From Actinomyces sp. ph3 (GTDB taxonomy: Bacteria > Actinomycetota > Actinomycetes > Actinomycetales > Actinomycetaceae), in assembly GCF_000308055.1 (NCBI RefSeq), contig NZ_CAGY01000002.1, forward strand, positions 124,001-188,000: a stretch of 64,000 nucleotides of DNA, given 5' to 3'. Positions within the stretch are counted from its first letter, which is position 1. Each line of letters opens with the position of its first letter. Positions 25,399 to 34,414 of the stretch are shown piece after piece. A model generated the notes under the pieces. That model was given only the letters and a program-made list of their open reading frames with translations, had not been told where the DNA came from and did not search any database. The translations under genes and the position numbers were made by a program.

Positions 25399-27192
25399 AT
25401 GAGCACCTCGACCAATCCAGAGCGCGCACAGCGTATTTCCGGCCAGAGTTCTACCGCTGAGTTCCGCAAGCACACCGGCAGCGATGAAGAGCTCATCCGC
25501 ACGCTTCACAAACTTGATGGACGTTCATATCCGGCTTACAAGTCCATCGTTGGAATGTGGGATTTCGGCAGTTTCTCGCTCTCAATCGACCGAATTCAGG
25601 CCGATCCCTACGCTCCTCCCTCGAAGGTACGTGCCATTTCCACCCCGCAGGAAATGGGGCTTCCGCAGGCCGCAATCGCCTCGCCCGATGCTCGGGCAGC
25701 GTGTGCTGATTACCTACTCCGTGCTTTCAACCTTTCCCTGCGTGAGCGGCGCCTTCATGACATTCAGGTCATGTCCCCCAGCGTCGAGATTCTTGATCGC
25801 AGTGCCTGCACCGTCAAGCCCGACCGCGTTGAATTGCGTTTCGAAGTCCGCATGCCCGCACGAGGCCGCACAATCCTTGGCCACCGCGCCGCACAGATTT
25901 TCGACCTCGACGTTCCGGACGCGGTCCAGGATACTTTTGACTACCTGAGCGATATCCCCGAAGTTGAACGCGAACGCGAGGGCTTGTTGCGTCATATCGC
26001 GGTTTACGAGGATTATCGCGCGCTCCAGCAGATCCTGATCGATCGCGGCTGGGTTTCCTTCGTCGCTAATGGTTCCGTTCTTGCTCGCCGCAGTGGAGTC
26101 TCGCAGTCCCCTATGGAGGGTGCACTTCCTTTTACTTCCCCCGCCACTCTCGAGGCCGAGGTCGAGCTTCCCCACGCGGGTGTCCTTCGCGGGATGGCAA
26201 TCGAGCCGGGAGTCACGGTGATTGTCGGCGGTGGGTATCACGGTAAGTCCACACTTTTGGGCGCGATTCAGCGCGGCGTTTATGCACACATTCCGGGAGA
26301 CGGCCGCGAATATGTCGCAACCCTTGAGGATGCGATGAAGGTACGCGCCGCCGACGGGCGGGCGGTCACTGGCGTTGATGTTTCATCCTTCATCACTCAC
26401 CTTCCGGGGGATGCCGACACAACGCATTTCTCCACCGAGAATGCCTCAGGTTCGACATCGCAGGCTGCATCCTTAGTCGAGTCAATCCAATTGGGTTCGA
26501 CGCTCCTACTGATTGACGAAGACACCAGCGCAACGAATCTCATGATCCGTGATGCCCGTATGCGCGAGTTGGTCCAAGCCGAAAAGGAGCCGATCACTCC
26601 GCTTGTTGATCGAATTTCCTCTCTACACAAAGATCTGGGTGTCTCAACGATCCTCGTCATGGGCGGATCGGGAGATTATCTCGATCAGGCGGATCGGGTC
26701 TTGATGATGGACCACTACCGCTGCCTAGACGTGAGTGATCGGGCCCGTCAAGTCATCAAAGATCTTCCTCGCGTACATCAGAACCTGACGATGGACGCTC
26801 CTTTAGCGCGATGCGCCCCTGCGCGCTTGCATTCCTCCGATCGGCCAAAGACGAAGGCAGCAGGTTTGTCCTCAATCACCATCGACAAGATCAACCTTGA
26901 CTTGGGCGATGTCGAGCAGATTGTGGACCCCGGACAGACCGAGGCGATTGCGTGGATGCTTCGCGGACTGCTTTATTCCTACGCGAATGGGACAAGTACC
27001 CTGAGTGATCTTTTGGCACGCCTTGAACGCACACTGAACTCTGAAGGTTTGGATGCCGTCGTAAAGTTCGGGGCGCACGCCCTGCCAGGACGCCTTGCCC
27101 GCCCACGCCTCGTTGATGTTGCGGCGGCACTCAACCGCTTCCGGGGACTGAGCTTGAGCGAGAAAGAGCCCTCCAGCACCACCAAAGACTAA
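25399..27192 (+). CDS. Predicted ATPase of the ABC class (COG3044)
   Basis: The 597-residue protein matches the COG3044/PF09818 family of isolated ABC-class ATPases: Walker A GGGYHGKST near residue 275 and a Walker B-like TLLLIDEDTSATNLMIRD near 370. These proteins carry no membrane domain and have no agreed function; links to nucleic-acid or toxin biology have been suggested only by context. Long N-terminal and C-terminal regions flank the ATPase core. It lies directly after the DUF4190-like gene. Confidence 0.82.
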   Translation: MSTSTNPERAQRISGQSSTAEFRKHTGSDEELIRTLHKLDGRSYPAYKSIVGMWDFGSFSLSIDRIQADPYAPPSKVRAISTPQEMGLPQAAIASPDARAACADYLLRAFNLSLRERRLHDIQVMSPSVEILDRSACTVKPDRVELRFEVRMPARGRTILGHRAAQIFDLDVPDAVQDTFDYLSDIPEVEREREGLLRHIAVYEDYRALQQILIDRGWVSFVANGSVLARRSGVSQSPMEGALPFTSPATLEAEVELPHAGVLRGMAIEPGVTVIVGGGYHGKSTLLGAIQRGVYAHIPGDGREYVATLEDAMKVRAADGRAVTGVDVSSFITHLPGDADTTHFSTENASGSTSQAASLVESIQLGSTLLLIDEDTSATNLMIRDARMRELVQAEKEPITPLVDRISSLHKDLGVSTILVMGGSGDYLDQADRVLMMDHYRCLDVSDRARQVIKDLPRVHQNLTMDAPLARCAPARLHSSDRPKTKAAGLSSITIDKINLDLGDVEQIVDPGQTEAIAWMLRGLLYSYANGTSTLSDLLARLERTLNSEGLDAVVKFGAHALPGRLARPRLVDVAAALNRFRGLSLSEKEPSSTTKD

Positions 27193-27261
27193 GGGAAGCA
27201 CCGGGGGAAATCAGGGAAGGCCCAGGGCATCCCCCCATAGCGATTGCGCGACTCGGGCAAT

Positions 27262-27273
27262 CATGATGGAGGT
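27262..27273 (+). promoter_or_regulatory. -10 box of a probable leaderless promoter
   Basis: CATGAT (27262-27267) is followed by GGAGGT and directly by the ATG at 27274. Confidence 0.45.
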
Positions 27274-28005
27274 ATGAATACAGAACCATCTGCGACCCCA
27301 ATCGTTCGCCTCGCTAACGTTTCCAAGGTTTACGGCATGGGCGATACCCAGGTCACCGCCCTCAATGACGTCACCGTTGACTTCTACTCTGGTGAGTTCA
27401 CCGCAATCATGGGCCCCTCGGGCTCGGGTAAGTCCACCATGATGCATATCCTTGCGGGACTTGATTCGCTGACCTCAGGTCGCGTGCTCATCGAAAACAC
27501 AGAGATCACCGCTTTGAAAGATGCTGATCTGACGAAACTTCGCCGCGATCGCATCGGCTTCATCTTCCAGAGCTTCAACTTGATTCCCACCCTGGATGCC
27601 AAGGCAAACATCCTTCTCCCCTTGGAACTTGCAGGGCAGAAAGTCGATGAAGATTGGTTCACCTTCATTGTTTCTTCGCTGGGTCTGGAACAACGCCTCA
27701 ACCACAGACCATCAGAACTTTCGGGTGGCCAGCAGCAGCGCGTGGCCGTTGCTCGTGCACTGATGAGCCGTCCCGCAGTCATCGTTGCCGATGAACCGAC
27801 CGGTAACCTAGATTCTCACTCGACCTCAGAGGTTCTTGATCTATTGCGTCGAGCGGTTACCGAGCTGGGTCAGTCCGTCATTATGGTCACTCACGATGTT
27901 CACGCCGCAACCTACGCTGATCGGGTCTTGGTTGTCCGTGACGGCCAAATTGTCTCTGACCTGCGCAATGCTAGTGAAGAGCAGCTGAACGCTGCGTTGA
28001 GGTGA
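27274..28005 (+). CDS. ABC transporter ATP-binding protein (MacB/LolD type)
   Basis: The 243-residue ATPase has Walker [10 protein letters not shown], the signature LSGGQQQR, Walker [13 protein letters not shown] and the H-loop MVTHD. These features, with the EPTGNLD form, place it in the MacB/LolD/FtsE group that powers FtsX-like permeases. The ATG at 27274 starts right after GGAGGT; an ATG in frame at 27244 lacks context. Its stop overlaps the permease start (GTGA). Confidence 0.92.
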   Translation: MNTEPSATPIVRLANVSKVYGMGDTQVTALNDVTVDFYSGEFTAIMGPSGSGKSTMMHILAGLDSLTSGRVLIENTEITALKDADLTKLRRDRIGFIFQSFNLIPTLDAKANILLPLELAGQKVDEDWFTFIVSSLGLEQRLNHRPSELSGGQQQRVAVARALMSRPAVIVADEPTGNLDSHSTSEVLDLLRRAVTELGQSVIMVTHDVHAATYADRVLVVRDGQIVSDLRNASEEQLNAALR

Positions 28006-30557
28006 CATCCGTGAGCGCAACAACACGGCTGTTGAAAGCCAATCTTCATTCCCACGGTCGCCGCTACTTCTCAACTGGCTTGGCGGTTGCCATCTCTACC
28101 GCCTTCATCGTCATCACGCTCTTGTTCTCAAATACGATGACCTCCTCGCTCACCGGTAGCGTCCGCAATTCCTACCGCGGGACCACATCGGTGGTCACCT
28201 ACAGTCCCGCTGATGACGAGGCGCTGAACATGACGGCCGCCCAGGTCGGCAATGATTTCGATGCCCTCACCCAAAAGATCGCAAAGATCCAAGGCGTGAC
28301 GGCGGTTGGAATCACAGCGCAATACCCCATTGCCGTGAAGGCAGGCGGCGATCAGACAACGCTCTTCCTTTCTCCCGCGCTCGCGGAACCCCTCAGCGCG
28401 GTGAAGATGAGTGAAGGTAAAGCCCCGGCCACGGCCTCGGAAATCGTCATCCCCCAACGCACGGCAAAAGAATCTTCCCTCAAAATTGGCGACAAAGTGA
28501 CAAGCCTGTCCCGTGACGATGCGGTTTCTACGCACGAGTTCACCATCGTCGGAACCTACTCTTCGGGAAATCGAGCTTTGGCGCCGTCCTACGTGACGAC
28601 AGAAGGTTTCGAGGCAAGCACGGGAATGAAGCCGGCCGGTGAAATTCACGTTGCAACCAATGCGCCGGCGGTGAATAAGTACGGCAACCCCTCGACTGAT
28701 GATCAAGAGCAGTGGACGAAAAAGCTCACCACTGAACTGACTTCATTCAAGGGCGTCAAAGTGGCGAGCGTCTCCGCAACTGAGGAGGAAAGCCTGCGAG
28801 CGATTCAAGTCTCAGCGGCGATGCTCACCGCGATTGCGCTGATCTTCCCGGCTATTGCGATCTTGGTTGCCTCGGTTGTTGTCTCTTCGACATTCCGAGT
28901 ACTCCTTCAACAGCGCAGGCGCGAACTGGCACTTCTGCGCGCACTGGGCGGAAGCACGAAGCAGGTGCGTTCTCTGGTTCGACGCGAGACCTATGCGGTT
29001 GGCGGGATTTCCTCGCTCGTCGGCATCGTCTTGGGACTCCTACTGGGCGGCTTGCTGAGCACACTCACAGAGGACACAAGTTTTATCGATGTGGTCTCCT
29101 CGATTTCGCCCCTCTATGTCGTGCTCGTATGGCTCTTCGGTACGCTGCTGACCGTTTTCGTTGGGCGCCGACCTGCCCGCGCGGTTTCTCAAGTTCCACC
29201 GATCGCTGCCCTTTCCCCGATTAACGAGGCCGACGCGACTTCCCAGAAGAGCCACCGTTTCGCGTTGACCCTGGGACTGCTGATGACGGTGCTGTGCGGT
29301 GGAAGTTTGTTCGCCTCACTTCGTATTCACAATGATTCGCAGAAATTCTTGGCCTCTTTCGGCCTGTCATTGCTGTGCCTGGTGGGCATTCTCATTACCT
29401 GCACCGTCATTGTCCCCGCGGCAACAAAGCTCTTTGGGAAGCTGTGGCCGGGAATGCTTGCACGAATGGCACGCGAAAACACGGTCCGCAACCCCGGTCG
29501 AACAGCCGCAACCGGTACATCGATTGTCATTGGCGTCACCTTAGTTGTCACCATGATGGTCGGCGCCTCGTCGATGCGCGACTCCTTGATTAACGAAGTC
29601 AATGAGCGTCGTCCTTTCGATATTTCGGTGTCGAACTTCAGCGACGAGGCCCTGAGTAGCGATATCCAGTCGCGCATCTCTTCGACCGATGGAGTTGCCG
29701 CTACAGTCCCTGTCTATTCCACCGTCGGCGGCGCTAATGCAGAGGATGGAACCATTGCCCCCGGCGGTAATGGTTCTGAAGAGCCCGGAGCGATGCAAAT
29801 TTTAGGAGAGCCCAACTACTCAACGGTCGCGCACTCGAGCGTCGACCAGATCGACGATGCGACTGTGATGGTCAGTTTGGGTTCCCTGGATGGGAAGAAC
29901 GTCAAGCTGTGTGCAGCCGAAGGGTCTTGCATGACCCTGAAGGCAAAGTACGACAAGAATTCCACAGCACCCTATGAGATCAGCCAGGCAAATCTGCTGA
30001 AAATTGCGCCAAAGGCTCCAATTACCGGAATGATCGTCAAGCTCAAGGATGGTGCTTCTGCGACAGATGTTCAGAAGAACCTGACGAAGATTGACACCGG
30101 TCTGTCTGTTGGCGGTTCAGCTATCGAACGTGAGATGTACACGCGCATCATTAACCAAATGTTGCTCATCGTCGTCGGCCTGCTGGGAGTGTCTGTCCTG
30201 GTTGCACTGGTGGGCGTTGCAAACACTCTGTCACTGTCGGTTGCCGAACGCACCCGTGAAAACGGCCTGCTTCGAGCCCTTGGTCTGACCAAGAGGCAGA
30301 TGAAATCTATGCTCGCTCTTGAAGCACTGTTCATCTCGGTAACGGGAGCGCTGATTGGAACCGCGTGCGGAATCTTCTTCGGAGCGATAGGCATCCTTGC
30401 GCTTCCCCTGGAAGGCATCACGGTCTTCATCACCATCCCATGGATGCAGATCCTTGCGGTGGTCATGATCGCTATCCTTGCTGCGCTTGTTGCCTCGTGG
30501 CTACCTGGTCGCAGAGCAGCAAAGGTCAGTCCTTCGGTCGCCCTGGCTACCGAATAA
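28002..30557 (+). CDS. FtsX-like (MacB-family) ABC transporter permease
   Basis: The 851-residue membrane protein has an N-terminal helix, a large extracytoplasmic MacB-PCD-like domain, and two FtsX-like membrane units: one around residues 270-400 and the other at the C-terminus, each followed by conserved (R/N)R-x(2)E-x-x-LLRALG-type coupling helices (RRRELALLRALGG; RTRENGLLRALGL). Such systems export peptides, antibiotics or lipoprotein-linked substrates; the substrate is unknown. It starts at a GTG overlapping the ATPase stop and ends before a 20-bp hairpin terminator. Confidence 0.9.
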   Translation: MTSVSATTRLLKANLHSHGRRYFSTGLAVAISTAFIVITLLFSNTMTSSLTGSVRNSYRGTTSVVTYSPADDEALNMTAAQVGNDFDALTQKIAKIQGVTAVGITAQYPIAVKAGGDQTTLFLSPALAEPLSAVKMSEGKAPATASEIVIPQRTAKESSLKIGDKVTSLSRDDAVSTHEFTIVGTYSSGNRALAPSYVTTEGFEASTGMKPAGEIHVATNAPAVNKYGNPSTDDQEQWTKKLTTELTSFKGVKVASVSATEEESLRAIQVSAAMLTAIALIFPAIAILVASVVVSSTFRVLLQQRRRELALLRALGGSTKQVRSLVRRETYAVGGISSLVGIVLGLLLGGLLSTLTEDTSFIDVVSSISPLYVVLVWLFGTLLTVFVGRRPARAVSQVPPIAALSPINEADATSQKSHRFALTLGLLMTVLCGGSLFASLRIHNDSQKFLASFGLSLLCLVGILITCTVIVPAATKLFGKLWPGMLARMARENTVRNPGRTAATGTSIVIGVTLVVTMMVGASSMRDSLINEVNERRPFDISVSNFSDEALSSDIQSRISSTDGVAATVPVYSTVGGANAEDGTIAPGGNGSEEPGAMQILGEPNYSTVAHSSVDQIDDATVMVSLGSLDGKNVKLCAAEGSCMTLKAKYDKNSTAPYEISQANLLKIAPKAPITGMIVKLKDGASATDVQKNLTKIDTGLSVGGSAIEREMYTRIINQMLLIVVGLLGVSVLVALVGVANTLSLSVAERTRENGLLRALGLTKRQMKSMLALEALFISVTGALIGTACGIFFGAIGILALPLEGITVFITIPWMQILAVVMIAILAALVASWLPGRRAAKVSPSVALATE
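28429..28440 (+). repeat. Copy of the recurrent 12-mer CCACGGCCTCGG
   Basis: An exact copy inside the permease gene, followed by AAAT. Confidence 0.6.
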
Positions 30558-30593
30558 GACTGGAATATTCAGGCTTTCTGCCAGATCACAAGT

Positions 30594-30637
30594 AAGGGTG
30601 TGGGGCTGGACGGTTTTCCGTCCAGCCCCACACCCTT
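30594..30637. terminator. Bidirectional terminator between the permease and patatin genes
   Basis: A perfect 20-bp stem starting AAGGGTGTGGGG with a TTTT loop separates two convergent genes. Confidence 0.85.
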
Positions 30638-30689
30638 GATATTGAAGGTGCTGAGTGATCTTCACCGCCGATAAGTGCTGAAGCCTGCC

Positions 30690-31586
30690 TCAGAGCCCCA
30701 AAAAGGCTTCCCAGCGGGGAAGATCCCGACGCGCCAGGGAGACCCCGGCATCAAAGGCATCTTCAAGGCGTTCAACATTCATCTCCATCTTGTCGATGGC
30801 CAGATCTTCGGGGGTCACAATCAACGCACGTCCCTGTTCCTCCAGCTCAAATAGCTTCCGGCGGGCAGCGTTGTAGGCGACGGTACGGCGAGCCACGGCC
30901 TCGGCAATGGAAGGAAGATGGGGGAAAGCCAGCCTGAGGGCGGAGTAAACGCCGGGCTTGATCGGGGACTTGACGAAGTCTCGCGGGCGCGTAAGGACGA
31001 CGAAGAACTTACGGTAGCCATCGCGCATGGGGGCATCCAGCGGGATTCCGCCATCGGGTCCAAGAGCTCCATCAACGTAGGTATCGCCATCGATCGTGAC
31101 CGTCGGCATGATGATCGGTAGGGTCGAGGATGCGCGAACGCAGCGACCGACTTCTTCGATCGTTCGCATATCCTCCTTGGTGAACCAGACTTCTTCACCT
31201 CGGGTCGCATTGAAGGCTCCGATGCGAACCTCTGCTGGGTTCGAAAGGAAGGTATCGAGGTCCAAAGGCGCATCGCCATCGGGCTGAGCGATCTCATCGT
31301 ACAGATAGTCGACATTGAACATCCCACGACCGTGCACCCAGTGCTTGAGACCTCCGAATTCGGGGCTATCGGCCACTGTCGTGAAAGTGTCGTGAGCGCG
31401 CTGAGCATCTCGAGACACATAGTTAACGGTGTTCGATGAACCCGCGGAAATCCCCGAAACATGGGGGAAATCAATGCCCTCTTCGATCAGGGTTGCGGTG
31501 ATTCCAGCGGTGAAGGCACCGCGCATACCGCCGCCTTCGAAAACCAGGGCCGTGTCATCAATGTGCTTGAGAGTTTTCGCGTTCAC
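30690..31586 (-). CDS. Patatin-like phospholipase
   Basis: The 298-residue protein has the patatin oxyanion loop GGGMRG, the nucleophile elbow GISAGS and the DGA motif that completes the Ser-Asp dyad. Homologues (RssA/YjjU group) hydrolyse acyl chains of lipids in the cytoplasm. The start is a GTG with no spaced ribosome binding site; TAGAGT ends six bases before it, so the mRNA is probably leaderless. It is convergent with the MacB-type permease. Confidence 0.9.
   Translation of the reverse strand: MNAKTLKHIDDTALVFEGGGMRGAFTAGITATLIEEGIDFPHVSGISAGSSNTVNYVSRDAQRAHDTFTTVADSPEFGGLKHWVHGRGMFNVDYLYDEIAQPDGDAPLDLDTFLSNPAEVRIGAFNATRGEEVWFTKEDMRTIEEVGRCVRASSTLPIIMPTVTIDGDTYVDGALGPDGGIPLDAPMRDGYRKFFVVLTRPRDFVKSPIKPGVYSALRLAFPHLPSIAEAVARRTVAYNAARRKLFELEEQGRALIVTPEDLAIDKMEMNVERLEDAFDAGVSLARRDLPRWEAFLGL
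30893..30904 (+). repeat. Copy of the recurrent 12-mer CCACGGCCTCGG
   Basis: An exact copy inside the patatin gene (which reads the opposite strand), followed by CAATGG. Confidence 0.6.
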
Positions 31587-31598
31587 CCTTCGACTCTA
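31587..31598 (-). promoter_or_regulatory. -10 box of a probable leaderless patatin promoter
   Basis: On the minus strand TAGAGT is followed by CGAAGG and directly by the GTG start. Confidence 0.45.
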
Positions 31599-31649
31599 CG
31601 GCGCAAAGCGGGGGCACGCGAAGGGGTGGGGAGGAATTTATGGCGAAAA

Positions 31650-32129
31650 TTACCTGTTTTTTGTTCCCGTGAATACGACGTAGTGATAGAAAACGAAGCG
31701 GAAAGCCGTTCCCAGAGCGAAGCCGACGACATAGGCGGAAATATTGTCGGCCAGAGGCGAAGTCAAACCGAGGATGTGGTGCGTGAACAGCAGACAGAAC
31801 TGCGTAATTCCAATGCCGCACACGTTCGCGAAGAAAAATAGAAATGCTTCACGGCCAGCGTTTTCCTGAGTACGCCCGCGGTAGGTCCACACGCGATTCA
31901 TGATCCACGAGTAGATGGTTGCAATGCTGGCTGCAAGAGCGTTCGCGGTATTGACATGGCCTGAAAGGAATCCCAGCGGTCCGTGCTGGAAAAGGTTGAA
32001 CAGCCCCATGTCGATGACGAAAGCGGTTGCTCCGACTAGGCCGAATTGGATGAATTCCTTAATCCAGGCGCGCAGAGTTTCCCCGAGGCTCTGGGGGGCT
32101 TGTGTAGTGATGTGTTGATCTGTGGGCAC
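31650..32129 (-). CDS. GtrA-family membrane protein
   Basis: The ~159-residue protein has four hydrophobic helices and the GtrA start FIQFGLVGATAFVIDMGLFNL. GtrA proteins are thought to move lipid-linked sugars across the membrane in teichoic acid or polysaccharide glycosylation. I chose the GTG at 32129: TAAAAT ends seven bases upstream (leaderless), and the longer frame would overlap the divergent gene and encode an unrelated N-terminus. It lies 63 bp upstream of the patatin gene on the same strand. Confidence 0.85.
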   Translation of the reverse strand: MPTDQHITTQAPQSLGETLRAWIKEFIQFGLVGATAFVIDMGLFNLFQHGPLGFLSGHVNTANALAASIATIYSWIMNRVWTYRGRTQENAGREAFLFFFANVCGIGITQFCLLFTHHILGLTSPLADNISAYVVGFALGTAFRFVFYHYVVFTGTKNR

Positions 32130-32142
32130 GGTACTGATTTTA
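32130..32142 (-). promoter_or_regulatory. -10 box of a probable leaderless GtrA promoter
   Basis: On the minus strand TAAAAT (32142-32137) is followed by CAGTACC and then the GTG start. Confidence 0.55.
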
Positions 32143-32207
32143 ACGTTTAATTTGAGGGCGTTTGGCCAGCGTGTCCCGAACGGTCTCCAGATGCGGGTGC
32201 GCTCCCT

Positions 32208-32219
32208 TACAGTATCCAT
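32208..32219 (+). promoter_or_regulatory. -10 box of a probable leaderless oligopeptidase promoter
   Basis: TACAGT (32208-32213) is followed by ATCCAT and directly by the ATG at 32220, with no Shine-Dalgarno sequence. Confidence 0.55.
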
Positions 32220-34403
32220 ATGACTGAAGAAGCAGCTCCTCTTGCCCCGCAGCGTTTTGGGACGCGAGTTCGTTCCATCCATGGGGACCACTTTGATGAC
32301 CCCTGGGATTGGCTGCGCGATCGTAATGATCCGCAGGTTGTGGCTCATATCCAGGCGGAAAATCGCTGGGCGGACAAGGTGTGCGAACCTACACGGGAAT
32401 TGGTCGACACTCTTGTTTCAGAGTTCGATTCTTTCACAGCACCGGTTGTGTATTCGGCTCCTCAGCGGATTGGTGACTGGTGGTACTTCCAGCGCCAATT
32501 CCACGAGGATTCCTACGCGAAGCATTATCGAGTTTCTGCCCTGCACTACACCGAAACTCCGGTGCTGATAGAAGAGGAAACCTTGGAAGGTGAGCAGCTC
32601 CTTCTCGATGAAAACCTGTGTGCTCAAGGTGAAGAGTTCTTCAAAGTCGGGGAATTGGTTCCAACCGCAGATGGACGCTTGATCGCCTGGTCTCGGGATA
32701 CCGAAGGGGACGAACGCTGGACGTGGATCATTCAGGATGCATCCAGCGGCGACATCGTTGATCAGGTTGTGAGTGACGCGGGCTATGGCTTTGCGTGGGC
32801 AGCGGATTCACAGTCCTTTATCTACACGCGGGTTGATGACGCGTGGCGGCAGTTCCAGCTCTGGCATCACCGTGTGGGCGCGGATGCTGATGGGGATTCC
32901 CTGTTGTTGGAAGAGCCGGACGAGGCCTTCGACCTGTGGTTTTCCGCATCGAACGACCCGTGGCACGTCGTTGTTCATTCGACCTCGACAACCAGTGGCG
33001 GTGCATGGCTGTGGGATCCTTATGCACCCAGCGCTTCTCCGCTTCCCCTTGTCGCCAAGCGTGATGACGTTCAGATCAACGTTGAACCCGCAGGCGATCA
33101 TCTGCTTGTCATCCACACAGCACTTTCACGCGAAGGAAGTTTGGCGTGCATCCCCCTGCCTTCAGCGGGCGACGCTGATTCAATCGTTTCCCCCGATCGC
33201 TGGGTGACGCTCTATACCGCCCATGATGGCGAGCGTCTAACCGATGTAGAGGCCTATCGCGATTTCTTCACACTGTCCTACAGGCGTGACGCTCTCCCTC
33301 AGGCACGCTACTACCGACGCACGCGCCCTCTTGAAGTTATTGATGGAAAGCCGGTCCCGGCCTCGGATTGCAGTGACCTGTGGGCATACGGGGAAGAACT
33401 CAATAAGGAAGGGACAATCCGCAGCCTCTACCCCCTCAGTTCTGGGCGTTTTGAAGACTGCCTTGTTCGTGTGGGGTATCAGAGTGTTTTAACTTCACCC
33501 ACCGTGGAAGAACTCGATCTTCAAAGTGGGAAGACTCGCATTCTCAAAGTTACTGAAGTCCCCAATTGGGATCCTTCGGATTTCATTGAAGAACGCGTGT
33601 GGGTGTGCGCCCGGGATGGACACACACAGATTCCCGTGACCTTGGTTCATCGACGTGATGCCCAGCCCGACGGAACACATGCGGGGTGGATCCACGGCTA
33701 CGGATCCTATGAAATTTCCTTTGACCCCGAGTTCGATATCTTGCGTCTTCCTGCCCTTAAAAGAGGGGTCGTGCACGCAATCGCCCATATCCGCGGCGGC
33801 GGAGAAATGGGACGCGCATGGTACGAAGACGGCAAGAAACTGGTGAAAACCCACACCTTCACCGACTTCTTGGACGTTGCGAACTATCTGGTTGATTCCA
33901 GGTGGGTTCACCCGGATCGTTTGATCGCCGAGGGTCGCAGCGCGGGGGGACTTCTCATGGGTGCAGTTACGAATGCACAGCCCGATCGTTTTGCCGCGAT
34001 AATCGCAGGTGTGCCTTTCGTTGACGCATTGACGACGATCTTGGATCCCTCCCTCCCCCTGACTGTTGGAGAGTGGGAAGAGTGGGGAAATCCCATTGAA
34101 GATCCTGAAGTGTACGCACTCATGCGCTCATACACCCCCTATGAAAATGTCCACCAGGGAGTGCGCTATCCGGCAATCATGGCAACGACCTCAATCAATG
34201 ACACCCGAGTCTTCTACGTTGAACCCCATAAGTGGGTCCAACGTCTTCGACAAGCTACCGCTCAAGTCCCCAATCAACCACCCATCGTGATCCGAACCGA
34301 AATGGTCGCTGGACACGCGGGGGCATCTGGACGCAAGGGACGCTGGAATGCCAGGGCGCAAGAATTCGCCTTCGTGCTGCACCAGGTCGGTATTACCAAG
34401 TAG
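32220..34403 (+). CDS. ptrB: Oligopeptidase B (prolyl oligopeptidase family S9)
   Basis: The 727-residue protein has the S9A layout: an N-terminal DDPWDWLRDRNDP segment, a beta-propeller middle, and a C-terminal hydrolase domain with IRGGGEMGRAWYEDGKK and the nucleophile EGRSAGG. The catalytic His lies in the GHAGASGR region near the end. These features match oligopeptidase B, which cuts short peptides after Lys or Arg in the cytoplasm. The RNase HI fusion gene follows after 11 bases. Confidence 0.92.
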   Translation: MTEEAAPLAPQRFGTRVRSIHGDHFDDPWDWLRDRNDPQVVAHIQAENRWADKVCEPTRELVDTLVSEFDSFTAPVVYSAPQRIGDWWYFQRQFHEDSYAKHYRVSALHYTETPVLIEEETLEGEQLLLDENLCAQGEEFFKVGELVPTADGRLIAWSRDTEGDERWTWIIQDASSGDIVDQVVSDAGYGFAWAADSQSFIYTRVDDAWRQFQLWHHRVGADADGDSLLLEEPDEAFDLWFSASNDPWHVVVHSTSTTSGGAWLWDPYAPSASPLPLVAKRDDVQINVEPAGDHLLVIHTALSREGSLACIPLPSAGDADSIVSPDRWVTLYTAHDGERLTDVEAYRDFFTLSYRRDALPQARYYRRTRPLEVIDGKPVPASDCSDLWAYGEELNKEGTIRSLYPLSSGRFEDCLVRVGYQSVLTSPTVEELDLQSGKTRILKVTEVPNWDPSDFIEERVWVCARDGHTQIPVTLVHRRDAQPDGTHAGWIHGYGSYEISFDPEFDILRLPALKRGVVHAIAHIRGGGEMGRAWYEDGKKLVKTHTFTDFLDVANYLVDSRWVHPDRLIAEGRSAGGLLMGAVTNAQPDRFAAIIAGVPFVDALTTILDPSLPLTVGEWEEWGNPIEDPEVYALMRSYTPYENVHQGVRYPAIMATTSINDTRVFYVEPHKWVQRLRQATAQVPNQPPIVIRTEMVAGHAGASGRKGRWNARAQEFAFVLHQVGITK

Positions 34404-34414
34404 AGGAATTTTCT

